Assembly (NCBI RefSeq): GCF_900101345.1
Contig: NZ_FMUX01000022.1
Span: 55,863-119,862, forward strand
Direction: 5' to 3'
Length of the DNA: 64,000 nucleotides
DNA from: Desulfoluna spongiiphila
Lineage (GTDB): Bacteria; Desulfobacterota; Desulfobacteria; Desulfobacterales; Desulfolunaceae
The translations under genes were made by a program, and so were the position numbers. The notes below the pieces were generated by a model, which searched no databases, was not told the origin of the DNA, and saw nothing but the letters and a program-made list of their open reading frames with translations. How positions within the stretch are numbered: position 1 is the first letter of the stretch; every line of letters begins with the position of its first letter. This document shows, one piece after another, positions 1-8,360 of the stretch.

Positions 1-391
1 TACGGCCGTTCACGAGGAAGTGCCCGTGGCGTACGAAGTGACGTCCCTGGGTGCGGGAGTTGACAAAGCCGAGTCGGTAAACCACGTTGTCAAGTCTGCA
101 TTCGAGGGCCTGAAGCAGGTTGGTACCGGTGATCCCCTTTTTCTGATCCGCTTTCTTGAAGATGATGCGGAACTGCTTTTCGGAGACACCGTAAATGCGT
201 CTTACTTTCTGCTTTTCCCTCAGCTGAATGCCGTAATCGGAAAACTTGCTGCGACGCTGACCGTGCTGGCCGGGCGCATAACTGCGACGATCAAAACTAC
301 ACTTATCTGAATAGCATCGATCGCCTTTAAGGAAAAGCTTCATGTTTTCACGTCTGCAGAGACGGCAGACGGAACCCCTGTATCTAGCCAA
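1..391 (-). CDS. rpsD: 30S ribosomal protein S4 (partial, 3' end outside window)
   Basis: The first 130 codons of S4, which binds 16S rRNA early in 30S assembly and often represses its own operon. The reading starts LARYRGSVCRLCRRENMKLF; the CxxC pair (VCRLC) plus a second pair (RCYSDKC) make this the zinc-binding form. The start is TTG, chosen because AGGAGG lies a few bases upstream and because family members begin MARYRG. It follows rpsK after about 50 bp, as in the usual alpha operon, so rpoA and rplQ probably follow outside the window. Confidence 0.95.
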   Translation of the reverse strand, partial: MARYRGSVCRLCRRENMKLFLKGDRCYSDKCSFDRRSYAPGQHGQRRSKFSDYGIQLREKQKVRRIYGVSEKQFRIIFKKADQKKGITGTNLLQALECRLDNVVYRLGFVNSRTQGRHFVRHGHFLVNGR

Positions 392-444
392 ATCCTCCTC
401 CTTTGATACTCGATATATATCGTATCATTTGCAAATAATCTTTT

Positions 445-834
445 TTAAACTCTTCTCTTCTTCGGGGGGCGACAACCGTTGTGGGGAACAGGGGTTACGT
501 CCCTGATCTTGGTGATCACAAAGCCTGCTGCCTGAAGAGAACGAAGAGCCGATTCCCTGCCGGCGCCGGGTCCCTTCACTTCTACTTCCACGGTTTTCAT
601 GCCGTGTTCCTGAGCCTTTTTGGCCGCATCTTCTGCTGCAAGCTGTGCAGCAAAAGGGGTGCTCTTTCGGGACCCTTTAAAGCCGTGCATACCGGCACTG
701 GACCAGGAAATGACGTTACCGTTGGTGTCGGTAACAGATACAATTGTATTGTTGAATGTGGACTGGATATGAACCACCCCACTGGATATGTTCTTTCTGA
801 CCTTTTTCTTCTGTCGTGCGCGTGTCTTCGCCAT
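445..834 (-). CDS. rpsK: 30S ribosomal protein S11
   Basis: A 129-residue S11, a platform protein of the 30S subunit close to the E-site mRNA. The basic N-terminus is followed by the family core (GVVHIQSTFNNTIVSVTD) and the C-terminal signature (TPVPHNGCRPPKKRRV). Length and both ends match the family, so the ATG start is secure. It lies between rpsM (48 bp upstream) and rpsD in the alpha-operon order. Confidence 0.98.
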   Translation of the reverse strand: MAKTRARQKKKVRKNISSGVVHIQSTFNNTIVSVTDTNGNVISWSSAGMHGFKGSRKSTPFAAQLAAEDAAKKAQEHGMKTVEVEVKGPGAGRESALRSLQAAGFVITKIRDVTPVPHNGCRPPKKRRV

Positions 835-882
835 GACGCTTAAAAGCCTCCTTTAATCGTGACCAGGTGTCCCAAGCTGCAC

Positions 883-1251
883 CTACTTCTTCTTCTTAAC
901 AGCAGCTCGTCTGGGGCCTTTGCGGGTACGTGCGTTGGTTTTGGTTCTCTGTCCGTTGACAGGGAGGGATTTACGATGACGAAGTCCGCGGTAGCAACCA
1001 AGATCCATCAAGCGCTTGATGTTCATGGATACCTCTGTGCGGAGTTCACCTTCCACACGGTAATCGGCATCAATGGCCTTCCTGATGAGGTTGACGTCGG
1101 ATTCGGTCAGATCCTGAGTCTGAGTACTCGGGTCAATATCGTGCTTGGTGAGAATCTCTTTGGAAGTGGAGAGGCCTACACCATAGATGTAGGTCAGCGC
1201 GATATCGATTCTTTTCTTTCTGGGTATATCTACCCCTGCAATCCTTGCCAA
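883..1251 (-). CDS. rpsM: 30S ribosomal protein S13
   Basis: A 122-residue S13, the 30S head protein that contacts L5 and the P-site tRNA. It begins MARIAGVDIPRKKRIDIALTY, has the helix-two-turn-helix core (YIYGVGLSTSKEIL) and ends in the conserved RGLRHRKSLPVNGQRTKTNARTRKG stretch followed by a Lys-rich tail that reaches tRNA. rpmJ is 13 bp upstream, rpsK downstream. Assigned from the full-length family match and gene order. Confidence 0.98.
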   Translation of the reverse strand: MARIAGVDIPRKKRIDIALTYIYGVGLSTSKEILTKHDIDPSTQTQDLTESDVNLIRKAIDADYRVEGELRTEVSMNIKRLMDLGCYRGLRHRKSLPVNGQRTKTNARTRKGPRRAAVKKKK

Positions 1252-1264
1252 AATTTATCCTCCT

Positions 1265-1378
1265 CTATCCCTGTCTCTGCTTATGACGTTTGTTTTCGCA
1301 GATAACCCGTACAACGCCGTGGCGACGAACAACCTTGCACTTAGGACATATCTTTTTTACTGAAGCTCTGACTTTCAT
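1265..1378 (-). CDS. rpmJ: 50S ribosomal protein L36
   Basis: A 37-codon gene that is easy to miss because of its size. It reads MKVRASVKKICPKCKVVRRH and ends ENKRHKQRQG. The C-x2-C...C...H zinc ribbon (Cys11, Cys14, Cys27, His32) is intact, so this is the zinc-containing C+ form of L36. It lies 13 bp upstream of rpsM and just after infA, the usual place between the spc and alpha operons. Confidence 0.97.
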   Translation of the reverse strand: MKVRASVKKICPKCKVVRRHGVVRVICENKRHKQRQG

Positions 1379-1424
1379 TTGGGTTATACTCCCTCGTCTT
1401 ATCCTTCAAATATCGTAAGGATAC

Positions 1425-1643
1425 CTACTTGGATCGGTAGGTGATTCGTCCTCTGGTCAAGTCATAAGGTGACAACTCGACGGTCACCTTGTCCCCGGGC
1501 AGAATCTTGATAAAATGCATACGCATTTTACCCGAGATGTGAGCCAGGATCTGATGCTTGTTTTCCAGTTCCACTTTGAACATTGCATTGGGCAAAGTCT
1601 CAAGTACAGTTCCCTGTACCTTAATGGGCTCCTCCTTTGCCAT
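1425..1643 (-). CDS. infA: translation initiation factor IF-1
   Basis: A 72-residue IF-1, an S1-like OB-fold protein that occupies the 30S A site during initiation. The sequence MAKEEPIKVQGTVLETLPNA through GDKVTVELSPYDLTRGRITYR covers the family end to end. A longer frame open to 1700 was rejected because the family begins MAKEE and GGGAGGAGAG lies just ahead of this ATG. It is separated from secY by about 290 bp with no gene; adk and map, frequent in that gap elsewhere, are absent. Confidence 0.97.
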   Translation of the reverse strand: MAKEEPIKVQGTVLETLPNAMFKVELENKHQILAHISGKMRMHFIKILPGDKVTVELSPYDLTRGRITYRSK

Positions 1644-1936
1644 AACTCTCCTCCCACGATAATCGCATCTGTCTGGTCCAAATGGGTTAAAACGGCTCAC
1701 ACCGCTTTCGACCAGATTGCAGAGTTTACCTTACGAATGATATCCAAATATCGAGTATCTCACACATTGCAACTCGGCTGGCAGTTCCCTGGAGAGGTGG
1801 CCACGAAACTAAAAAAACCAGCATGATGTGATACTACACTCGCAAATGGATGACAACCCCTTTTTTTCCGGACACCTCTTATTGGGGGTCCGAAAACAGG
1901 GATGGCCATCCATATACGTTCGAAACGTGTCTTGAC
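1644..1936. other. non-coding gap between secY and infA
   Basis: No coding sequence is supported here. On the minus strand shortly after secY there is a short hairpin (CGGAC pairing with GTCCG around 1878-1903) with an A-rich, not T-rich, 3' flank, so it is not a clear terminator. An infA promoter probably lies here, but I could not find a convincing -35/-10 pair. In many bacteria adk and/or map occupy this position. Confidence 0.6.
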
Positions 1937-3235
1937 TTATCGGCGACCCTTGATCGCTTTGCCGTCACCCAGGAAACCGCTGTAGTTTCGCATCACAAGA
2001 TGCGACTCCATCTGAGCCACGGTGTCAATGGCAACCCCCACCACAATGAGGAGGGCCGTGCCGCCGAAATAAAAGGGGACATGGGCCTTGGTGATCAGGA
2101 GGGTGGGAAGCACACAGATGGCGGAGACGTAAACGGCCCCCACGACAGTGATGCGGGTAAGCACCTTGTCAATGTAATCTGCAGTGCGCTTGCCGGGCCT
2201 GATCCCGGGGATGTACCCCCCGTTCTTCTTCATGTTCTCAGCCACATCCGTCGGGTTGAACTGGATGGCGGTGTAGAAAAAGCAGAAGAACACAATAAAG
2301 GCCACAAAAATGGCCGAATAGAGAAGGCTGCCCGGAGCCATCAGGTCGCTGATGGTTTTCATCACCGGCACATCGGGGAAAAACGAGGCCACGGTGGTCG
2401 GGAAGACAATGATGGAAGAGGCGAAGATGGGCGGGATCACGCCGGAGGTGTTGATCTTCAGGGGCAGATGCGAGCTCTGCCCGCCATAGACCTTACGGCC
2501 CACAACACGCTTGGCGTACTCCACAGGGATCCGGCGCTGGGCCGTCTCCATGAAGATGATGAAGCCCATAACCGCAACCATCATGACAATGAGCAGCAGC
2601 ACAGTGAAAAGCGACATCTCCCCGGAGGAGAGAAGCCGGTAGGTGCTGATGACCGCAGCGGGCATGCGGGCAATAATCCCTGCAAAGATGATAAGGGATA
2701 TACCGTTCCCGATGCCACGCTCGGTGATCTGCTCACCCAGCCACATGATAAACGCGGTGCCGGCCGTCAGGGTGATGACGGTCATGATGCGAAAGCCCCA
2801 ACCCGGAGAGGTCACGGCGTGCATGGCTTCCAGGCCCACACTGATACCAAAGCCCTGGATCACGCTCAAGAGCACCGTCCCGTAGCGGGTATACTGGGTG
2901 ATCTTCTTCTGACCCTGCTCTCCCTCTTTCTTCAACTGCTCGAGGTGGGGGACCACCACGGTCATGAGCTGAAGGATGATGGAGGCACTGATGTAAGGCA
3001 TGATACCCAGGGCAAACACCGAGAGTCTCTCAAGGGCCCCCCCGGAAAACATGTTGAACATGCCCACGATGCCCCCGCCGAATTTTGAAAAAATATCGGC
3101 CAGGGAATCGGGGTTGATCCCGGGTGTGGGGACGTGCACACCGATGCGGTAGACGAGCAACAGCATCAGTGTGGTTACGATCCTTTTCTTCAGTTCCGGC
3201 AGTTTGAATAGGTTCTGGAATCCGCTGGTCGTCAT
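1937..3235 (-). CDS. secY: protein translocase subunit SecY
   Basis: A 432-residue SecY, the pore of the SecYEG translocon in the inner membrane. It has about ten hydrophobic segments. Typical SecY stretches are GVHVPTPGINPDSL near the N-terminus, the plug-side GIMPYISASIILQLM, and NPTDVAENMKKNGGYIPGIRPGK in the C-terminal half, followed by the cytosolic loop that meets SecA and ribosomes. It follows rplO after 6 bp at the end of the spc operon. SecE is encoded about 23 kb away in the same block. Confidence 0.98.
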   Translation of the reverse strand: MTTSGFQNLFKLPELKKRIVTTLMLLLVYRIGVHVPTPGINPDSLADIFSKFGGGIVGMFNMFSGGALERLSVFALGIMPYISASIILQLMTVVVPHLEQLKKEGEQGQKKITQYTRYGTVLLSVIQGFGISVGLEAMHAVTSPGWGFRIMTVITLTAGTAFIMWLGEQITERGIGNGISLIIFAGIIARMPAAVISTYRLLSSGEMSLFTVLLLIVMMVAVMGFIIFMETAQRRIPVEYAKRVVGRKVYGGQSSHLPLKINTSGVIPPIFASSIIVFPTTVASFFPDVPVMKTISDLMAPGSLLYSAIFVAFIVFFCFFYTAIQFNPTDVAENMKKNGGYIPGIRPGKRTADYIDKVLTRITVVGAVYVSAICVLPTLLITKAHVPFYFGGTALLIVVGVAIDTVAQMESHLVMRNYSGFLGDGKAIKGRR

Positions 3236-3241
3236 ATGGTC

Positions 3242-3679
3242 TTAGGCCTCTACTGTTCCACCTGCTGCTTCAATTTTCTCTCGGGCACTCTTGGACACCT
3301 GGCACTCTTTGATGGTGAGCTTGCAAGTGATCTCACCGTTGCCGAGGATCTTGATGCCGTCTCGGCGGCCTTTAACCAGGCCGACCGCTACGAGAGCCGC
3401 TTCATCCACAACCTGACCCTCGTCGAAACGGGCAAGGTCCTTGACATTCAAGATGGCGAACTCTTTTTTGAAAATATTGGTGAAACCGCGCTTGGGAAGA
3501 CGCCTGTGAATAGGCATCTGGCCGCCTTCAAAACCGGGGCGGACGTTGCCGCCGGAACGGCTTTTAAATCCCTTGGTACCACGGCCGGAGGTCTTGCCCC
3601 AGCCGGAACCCACACCGCGGCCAATACGCTTGCGCGCCTTTACCGAACCTTCGGCCGGCGACAGTTCATTAAGCTTCAT
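3242..3679 (-). CDS. rplO: 50S ribosomal protein L15
   Basis: A 145-residue L15, a late-assembly 50S protein. The start MKLNELSPAEGSVKARKRIGRG and the glycine-rich GVGSGWGKTSGRGTKGFKSR are diagnostic, and the fold ends in the ...SAREKIEAAGGTVEA C-terminus. The ATG overlaps the end of rpmD by 11 bp, suggesting translational coupling. secY follows 6 bp later. Confidence 0.98.
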   Translation of the reverse strand: MKLNELSPAEGSVKARKRIGRGVGSGWGKTSGRGTKGFKSRSGGNVRPGFEGGQMPIHRRLPKRGFTNIFKKEFAILNVKDLARFDEGQVVDEAALVAVGLVKGRRDGIKILGNGEITCKLTIKECQVSKSAREKIEAAGGTVEA

Positions 3680-3863
3680 TGGCGTTCTCCTCCACTTTCA
3701 CAAGATGAACGACCTTGGCGACCATGCCCCGAATAGACGGGGTGTCTTCCAGCTCTACTGTTTTGTTCATCTTCGTCAGGCCCATGCCTCTGAGTACCTT
3801 GCGGTGCTTCTCGGGTCGGCCGATCATGCTTCTGACAAGAGTGATTTTCAGCTTCTGTGACAT
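3669..3863 (-). CDS. rpmD: 50S ribosomal protein L30
   Basis: A 64-residue L30 of the short bacterial type, with the family core ITLVRSMIGRPEKHRKVLRGMGL and TPSIRGMVAKVVHLVKV. It sits between rpsE and rplO in standard spc-operon order and overlaps rplO by 11 bp. Confidence 0.97.
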   Translation of the reverse strand: MSQKLKITLVRSMIGRPEKHRKVLRGMGLTKMNKTVELEDTPSIRGMVAKVVHLVKVEENANEA

Positions 3864-3879
3864 TTGCTAACTCCCCCGA

Positions 3880-4374
3880 TTACAGATCTTCAGGTCTCAG
3901 ACCCCTGCGTCGGGCCACTTCCTCACGGCTCTGGTTGGCTTTCAGGCCGGCGATGGTGGCTTTGACTACGTTATGGGGGTTGTTGGAACCCATGCATTTG
4001 GTCAGAATGTTGCGAACACCCACGGCTTCGAGGACGGCACGTACGGCGCCGCCGGCGATGAGGCCGGTACCTTCGGAAGCGGGCTTGAGCAGCACGCGAC
4101 CGGCACCGAACTTGCCGATAACCTCAGAGGGGATGGTTCCATTCACAAGATTTACCTTCACCATGTTCTTCTTGGCGCTTTCCACACCCTTCCGAATGGC
4201 TTCGGGAACCTCTCCGGCTTTGCCGAGGCCGTAGCCGACGCTGCCTTCTCCGTCACCGACGACAACAATGGCACTGAAGCTGAATCTGCGACCACCCTTG
4301 ACGACCTTGGCAACGCGGTTGATATAGACAACCTTGTCAATCAATCCGTTATCTTCTGTGTCTTTCTTAAACAA
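3880..4374 (-). CDS. rpsE: 30S ribosomal protein S5
   Basis: A 164-residue S5, part of the mRNA entry and decoding fidelity region. The N-terminal double-stranded RNA-binding fold (VVYINRVAKVVKGGRRFSFSAIVVVGDGEGSVGYGLGKAGEVPEAIRKG) and the C-terminal half (EAVGVRNILTKCMGSNNPHNVVKAT) are complete. Downstream of rplR by 18 bp. Confidence 0.98.
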   Translation of the reverse strand: MFKKDTEDNGLIDKVVYINRVAKVVKGGRRFSFSAIVVVGDGEGSVGYGLGKAGEVPEAIRKGVESAKKNMVKVNLVNGTIPSEVIGKFGAGRVLLKPASEGTGLIAGGAVRAVLEAVGVRNILTKCMGSNNPHNVVKATIAGLKANQSREEVARRRGLRPEDL

Positions 4375-4392
4375 AGGACGCCTCCTTCAGAA

Positions 4393-4755
4393 TTAAAATT
4401 CCAGTCCTGCTTCACGAGCCCCTTCTGCAAGGGATTTCACACGACCATGGTAGATGTAACCGCTGCGATCGAAAACGATGCTCTTTACACCTTTTTCCAT
4501 AGCCCTTTCCGCCACAAGCTTGCCGACCGTCTTGGCCTTGGCTGACTTGTCGCCCTCTCCTGCGCTGTACCCCTTATCGACGGTGGACGCGGATGCAAGG
4601 GTCACACCGGCGGTATCGTCGATGAGCTGCGCATAGATATGCTTGGCGCTGCGAAACACACAGAGACGAGGACGTTCCTGAGTTCCGACAATTTTTTTAC
4701 GGATCCTGATCTTTTTTTTGAGTCGCTTCTCTTTGCGAGAGTTTGTAGTACCCAT
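4393..4755 (-). CDS. rplR: 50S ribosomal protein L18
   Basis: A 120-residue L18, which binds 5S rRNA with L5. The basic tail RKEKRLKKKIRIRKKIVGT precedes the core ERPRLCVFRSAKHIYAQLID, and the C-terminus IVFDRSGYIYHGRVKSLAEGAREAGLEF matches the family. It lies about 90 bp after rplF; that gap holds no other gene. Confidence 0.98.
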   Translation of the reverse strand: MGTTNSRKEKRLKKKIRIRKKIVGTQERPRLCVFRSAKHIYAQLIDDTAGVTLASASTVDKGYSAGEGDKSAKAKTVGKLVAERAMEKGVKSIVFDRSGYIYHGRVKSLAEGAREAGLEF

Positions 4756-4845
4756 ATCTTTATCCTGTATATGATAAGCTGAACCTTGGCGGGACCCGAA
4801 AGCTCAGGTCCCGGCCACACCATAGGCGGCACAAAGTCAGGCTTA

Positions 4846-5379
4846 TTATTTTCCTGTCTTTCCAGCTTTTCTCTGGATGTGCTCGTCGACATATTTGATC
4901 CCTTTGCCCTTGAAGGGCTCGGGGGGACGAACGTCACGGATGTTGGCGGCAACCTGGCCCACCAACTGCTTGTCGGCGCCCATGATCTTCAGGACGTTTT
5001 TGTCCACCTTGGCTTCAATGCCTTTGGGAAGATCATAGCTGACAGCGTGAGAGTATCCGACGTTCAGGATGACCGTCTGACCTTTGACTTCCACCTTGTA
5101 GCCGATACCGTTGACCTCAAGGGCCTTTTCAAATCCAGTGCTGACGCCTGTCACCATGTTGGCGGCGATGGCTCGGACCATACCATGATACGCTCCCGCA
5201 TCACGAACGTTGTCGATGATTTCAACGGATATGACGTTGTCCTCAATCTTCAGGTCCACAACAGGATGAATCTCCTGTTCCAGCTTGCCTTTGGGGCCTT
5301 CAACCACAAGTTTTCGATCCGCATAGGCCGCCTTGACGGATGCAGGCAGCACAATGGGCTTTTTTCCAATTCGAGACAT
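4846..5379 (-). CDS. rplF: 50S ribosomal protein L6
   Basis: A 177-residue L6, near the factor-binding region of the 50S subunit. The start MSRIGKKPIVLPASVKA and the C-terminal RNA-binding loop (VRPPEPFKGKGIKYVDEHIQRKAGK) are typical. The two repeated L6 domains are intact. It follows rpsH after 15 bp. Confidence 0.98.
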   Translation of the reverse strand: MSRIGKKPIVLPASVKAAYADRKLVVEGPKGKLEQEIHPVVDLKIEDNVISVEIIDNVRDAGAYHGMVRAIAANMVTGVSTGFEKALEVNGIGYKVEVKGQTVILNVGYSHAVSYDLPKGIEAKVDKNVLKIMGADKQLVGQVAANIRDVRPPEPFKGKGIKYVDEHIQRKAGKTGK

Positions 5380-5394
5380 ATTGTCGCTCCCTTG

Positions 5395-5793
5395 CTACCA
5401 AATATTGCAGAGAATCTCGCCGCCGAGTTTCTGCGACTTCGCCTGCTTGTCGGTCATCACACCTTTGGAGGTGGAGACCACGGCCACGCCGAGCCCGTTG
5501 AGGACCGGTTTCAGATCCGAGTACTTTGCGTACACGCGTCGGCTGGGCTTGCTCACTCTGGTGATTCCGAAAATGGCGTGCGTACCTTCCTGATCGTACT
5601 TGAGGTACAGCCTCAGCATGCCCTGCTTTCCGTCTTCGACAAACTTGTAGTTCTTGATGTAGCCCTGTTCCTGAAGAACCCGTGCAATCTCCACCTTGAT
5701 CTTGGATCCGGGGATATCGACTTTGGGGAACTTGGCTTTGCCGGCATTGCGGATGCGAGTCAGCAAATCCGCAATAGGATCACTCATCGTCAT
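5395..5793 (-). CDS. rpsH: 30S ribosomal protein S8
   Basis: A 132-residue S8, a 16S rRNA binder and, in Escherichia coli, the translational repressor of the spc operon. It has the start MTMSDPIADLLTRIRNA and the C-terminal signature (VLNGLGVAVVSTSKGVMTDKQA). I did not identify an S8 target site at rplE by eye. Confidence 0.98.
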   Translation of the reverse strand: MTMSDPIADLLTRIRNAGKAKFPKVDIPGSKIKVEIARVLQEQGYIKNYKFVEDGKQGMLRLYLKYDQEGTHAIFGITRVSKPSRRVYAKYSDLKPVLNGLGVAVVSTSKGVMTDKQAKSQKLGGEILCNIW

Positions 5794-5857
5794 GATTTAC
5801 TCCGTTGAATAGTACTGTATAGGTTTATACCAGTATCGAGGGTAAAGGGAAAATCCC

Positions 5858-6043
5858 TTACCAGCTCGACTTAGTAACACCGGGTAACTTGCCGTGCGAT
5901 GCAAGGTTCCTGAAACAGATACGGCAGATACCGAACTTTCGCATGAAAGCCCTGGGTCGCCCGCACATGGGGCACCTGTTGTTCGCACGGACTTTAAACT
6001 TGGGCTTTCGTTCGGCTTTCACCATCATTGATTTCTTTGCCAC
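5858..6043 (-). CDS. rpsN: 30S ribosomal protein S14, zinc type
   Basis: A 61-residue S14 of the short type Z. It has two CxxC pairs (RCPMCGRP and GICRICFR) that bind zinc, unlike the ~100-residue zinc-free form of gamma-proteobacteria. The C-terminus LASHGKLPGVTKSSW is conserved. It lies between rplE and rpsH, about 64 bp ahead of rpsH. Confidence 0.98.
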   Translation of the reverse strand: MAKKSMMVKAERKPKFKVRANNRCPMCGRPRAFMRKFGICRICFRNLASHGKLPGVTKSSW

Positions 6044-6120
6044 AGCTTTCTCCTTGCAGACTTCCTTTACGGGGACTCGGTCTCCCTTACGCCCCCTTCA
6101 TGAAGTCAGGTCTTGTTCCT

Positions 6121-6660
6121 CTAATTCCGGAAAGGCATCCCAAGGAGCTTAAGAAGCTCTTTGCCTTCCGAGTCGTTCTTAGCAGTGGTCACGATCGTGA
6201 TATTCAGTCCCTTGATCTGATCGATCTTATCGTAATCGATCTCAGGGAAAATAATCTGCTCACGAACGCCCAGAGAGTAGTTGCCTCGGCCGTCAAAGGC
6301 CTTGCCGGAAATACCGCGGAAATCCCGAACGCGGGGAAGGGAGATGTTGATCAACCTGTAGAGGAAATCCCACATCTTCTCCTTGCGCAGAGTCGCCATG
6401 CAACCGATGGGCATGCCTTCACGCAGCTTAAAGGCTGCGATGGACTTCTTGGCTTTGGTAATCACCGGCTTCTGACCGGAAATGGTCGCCAGCTCGGCGG
6501 CTGCCGAGTCGAGGAGCTTTCCGTTCTTGATGGCTTCACCCAGGCCCATGTTCAGGACAACCTTTTCCACCTTGGGAACCTCCATGAGGTTTTTATACCC
6601 GAAGGTTTCCATAAGCTTGGGAACCACTTCTTCCTGATACTGTTTCTTAAAATCTGACAT
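6121..6660 (-). CDS. rplE: 50S ribosomal protein L5
   Basis: A 179-residue L5, which with L18 anchors 5S rRNA and touches the P-site tRNA. The conserved run MEVPKVEKVVLNMGLGEAIKN, the AFKLREGMPIGCMATLR segment and the YSLGVREQIIFPEIDYDKID C-terminal part are complete. It follows rplX by 20 bp. Confidence 0.98.
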   Translation of the reverse strand: MSDFKKQYQEEVVPKLMETFGYKNLMEVPKVEKVVLNMGLGEAIKNGKLLDSAAAELATISGQKPVITKAKKSIAAFKLREGMPIGCMATLRKEKMWDFLYRLINISLPRVRDFRGISGKAFDGRGNYSLGVREQIIFPEIDYDKIDQIKGLNITIVTTAKNDSEGKELLKLLGMPFRN

Positions 6661-6680
6661 TTACATCCTCCGCCTTGGCC

Positions 6681-7010
6681 CTAAGCTTCGATGGTTTCAT
6701 TGCATTTTCTGCAAACACGGACCTTCTTACCATCTTCAAGGACCTTCATCTTTATCCGGATGGGGTTGAGGCAGTGGTTGCACATCAGCTGAACATTGGA
6801 CAGGTGAATGGGCGCCTCCGCTTCAATGATACCACCCTGGGTGTTCTTGAAGTTGGGCTTCTGGTGTCGCTTCACCTTGTTGATGTTCTCCACAACAACC
6901 CGGTTTTCCTTCCGGATGACCTTGAGGACTTTGCCGATCTTGCCCCTGTCCTTTCCGGTAAGAACCTTAACTTTATCATCTCTTCGGATATGAGATTTTT
7001 CACTGTTCAT
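6681..7010 (-). CDS. rplX: 50S ribosomal protein L24
   Basis: A 109-residue L24, an assembly initiator of the 50S subunit. The KOW motif (DDKVKVLTGKDRGKIGKVLKV) is followed by NKVKRHQKPN and GGIIEAEAPIHLSNV. The C-terminal half carries two CxxC-type pairs (CNHC and CRKC), a zinc-ribbon-like feature seen in some L24 proteins but not in E. coli. Confidence 0.97.
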   Translation of the reverse strand: MNSEKSHIRRDDKVKVLTGKDRGKIGKVLKVIRKENRVVVENINKVKRHQKPNFKNTQGGIIEAEAPIHLSNVQLMCNHCLNPIRIKMKVLEDGKKVRVCRKCNETIEA

Positions 7011-7049
7011 TATTCGTCTCCAAAATAGCGACCGGGGTCTCTTCCGGCA

Positions 7050-7418
7050 TTAAAGGACTTCAGGAGCCAGTGAGATGATACGCATGAATCGCTTTGCCCT
7101 CAGCTCCCTTGCCACCGGGCCGAAAATACGCGTTCCGATGGGCTCCTGGTTCTGATTGACCAGTACCGCGGAGTTCTCATCGAAACGGATGTAAGATCCA
7201 TCGGCTCGTTTGATGGCTTTCTTCGTGCGTACAATCACGGCCTTCATCACATCGCCTTTTTTAACTTTGGCGTTGGGAATGGCCTCCTTGACAGACACGA
7301 CGATGATGTCGCCGACACCTGCGTATCGCTTTTTGGAACCGCCCAATATCTTGATGCAGTACAGCTCCTTGGCACCGGAGTTGTCTGCCACGGTCAATCT
7401 AGTTTCTGTCTGAATCAT
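7050..7418 (-). CDS. rplN: 50S ribosomal protein L14
   Basis: A 122-residue L14, which forms inter-subunit bridges with 16S rRNA. The MIQTETRLTVADNSGAKELYCIKILGG start and the GTRIFGPVARELRAKRFMRIISLAPEVL end match the family along its whole length. It follows rpsQ by 18 bp. Confidence 0.98.
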   Translation of the reverse strand: MIQTETRLTVADNSGAKELYCIKILGGSKKRYAGVGDIIVVSVKEAIPNAKVKKGDVMKAVIVRTKKAIKRADGSYIRFDENSAVLVNQNQEPIGTRIFGPVARELRAKRFMRIISLAPEVL

Positions 7419-7436
7419 CGTTGTCTTCCTTCTTTA

Positions 7437-7694
7437 TCAAACCGCCTTTTCAACAATCTTACTGACGCGGTGCCGTTTGCTTTTGCTCAGCGGTCTGCAT
7501 TCGCAGATAACCACCTTGTCGCCAATCCCGCAAGCGTTCTCCGCATCGTGGGCTGCATATTTGTTATGGCGCTTGATATATTTCTTGTAAAGAGGATGCT
7601 TCACCAGCCTTTCCACAAGAACGACGACGGTTCGATCCATCTTATCGGACACCACAGTTCCCTGCAGCTGTCTCTTCATTCCTCGTTTTTTCAT
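7437..7694 (-). CDS. rpsQ: 30S ribosomal protein S17
   Basis: An 85-residue S17, an OB-fold 30S assembly protein. QGTVVSDKMDRTVVVLVERLVKHPLYKKYIKRHNKY AAHDAENACGIGDKVVICECRPLSKSKR covers the family signature. It lies between rpmC and rplN. Confidence 0.97.
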   Translation of the reverse strand: MKKRGMKRQLQGTVVSDKMDRTVVVLVERLVKHPLYKKYIKRHNKYAAHDAENACGIGDKVVICECRPLSKSKRHRVSKIVEKAV

Positions 7695-7724
7695 AGCGGT
7701 AACTAGTCTCTACCTTTAGAAAGT

Positions 7725-7907
7725 TCAGTTTTCCCGGATGACCGTCTCGACCCTGGCGATGTCCCTGCGCACACTCTTCAGCGTGGAGGTCTTCTCAAGC
7801 TGACCGACACCATGCTGGAAGCGCAGGTTGAAGTGCTCTTCCTTGAGGTCCTGAAGTTTTGCCTTCAGATCATCCTTGCCCATGGCACGAATATCTTTGA
7901 TCTTCAT
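7725..7907 (-). CDS. rpmC: 50S ribosomal protein L29
   Basis: A 60-residue two-helix L29 at the peptide exit tunnel. MKIKDIRAMGKDDLKAKLQDL and the LKSVRRDIARVETV C-terminal helix identify it. Its ATG overlaps the rplP stop codon by one base (TAATG), a translational-coupling arrangement. Confidence 0.97.
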   Translation of the reverse strand: MKIKDIRAMGKDDLKAKLQDLKEEHFNLRFQHGVGQLEKTSTLKSVRRDIARVETVIREN

Positions 7908-8320
7908 TAGTAGTCGCCCCTCTCAATGAAACGTGTCTTAATGGAAAGCTTGTGGGCGGCAAGACGCATGGCTTCGCGAGCCAGATCTCTGGGAACACCT
8001 TCGAGTTCATAAAGGATCTTGCCGGGCTTCACAACGGCTACCCATGCCTCGGTGGAACCTTTACCTTTACCCATTCGGACTTCGGCAGGCTTCTTTGTGA
8101 TGGGCTTGTCCGGAAAAATCCGGATCCACATCTTTCCGCCACGCTTGACGCGGCGGTTCATGGCAATACGGGCGGCCTCAATCTGGCGCGCGTTGACGTA
8201 CCCGCACTCCAGGGCCTGCAGCCCGAATTCGCCGAAGCTGAGGGTGGAGCCACGGTAGGCTTTCCCCGTCATTCTTCCACGCTGCTGCTTTCTGAATTTG
8301 ACCTTTTTAGGACTCAGCAT
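7907..8320 (-). CDS. rplP: 50S ribosomal protein L16
   Basis: A 137-residue L16, which positions the A-site tRNA. The N-terminus MLSPKKVKFRKQQRGRMTGKA and the core GKMWIRIFPDKPITKKPAEVRMGKGKG are characteristic. The stop codon overlaps the start of rpmC. Confidence 0.98.
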   Translation of the reverse strand: MLSPKKVKFRKQQRGRMTGKAYRGSTLSFGEFGLQALECGYVNARQIEAARIAMNRRVKRGGKMWIRIFPDKPITKKPAEVRMGKGKGSTEAWVAVVKPGKILYELEGVPRDLAREAMRLAAHKLSIKTRFIERGDY

Positions 8321-8360
8321 TTGGAAACTCCTTCATTATCCTGTCAAAGCAAGGGACACA

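Noticed and set aside
1878..1903. Terminator after secY
   Set aside because: The hairpin is short and lacks a T run in the direction of transcription.
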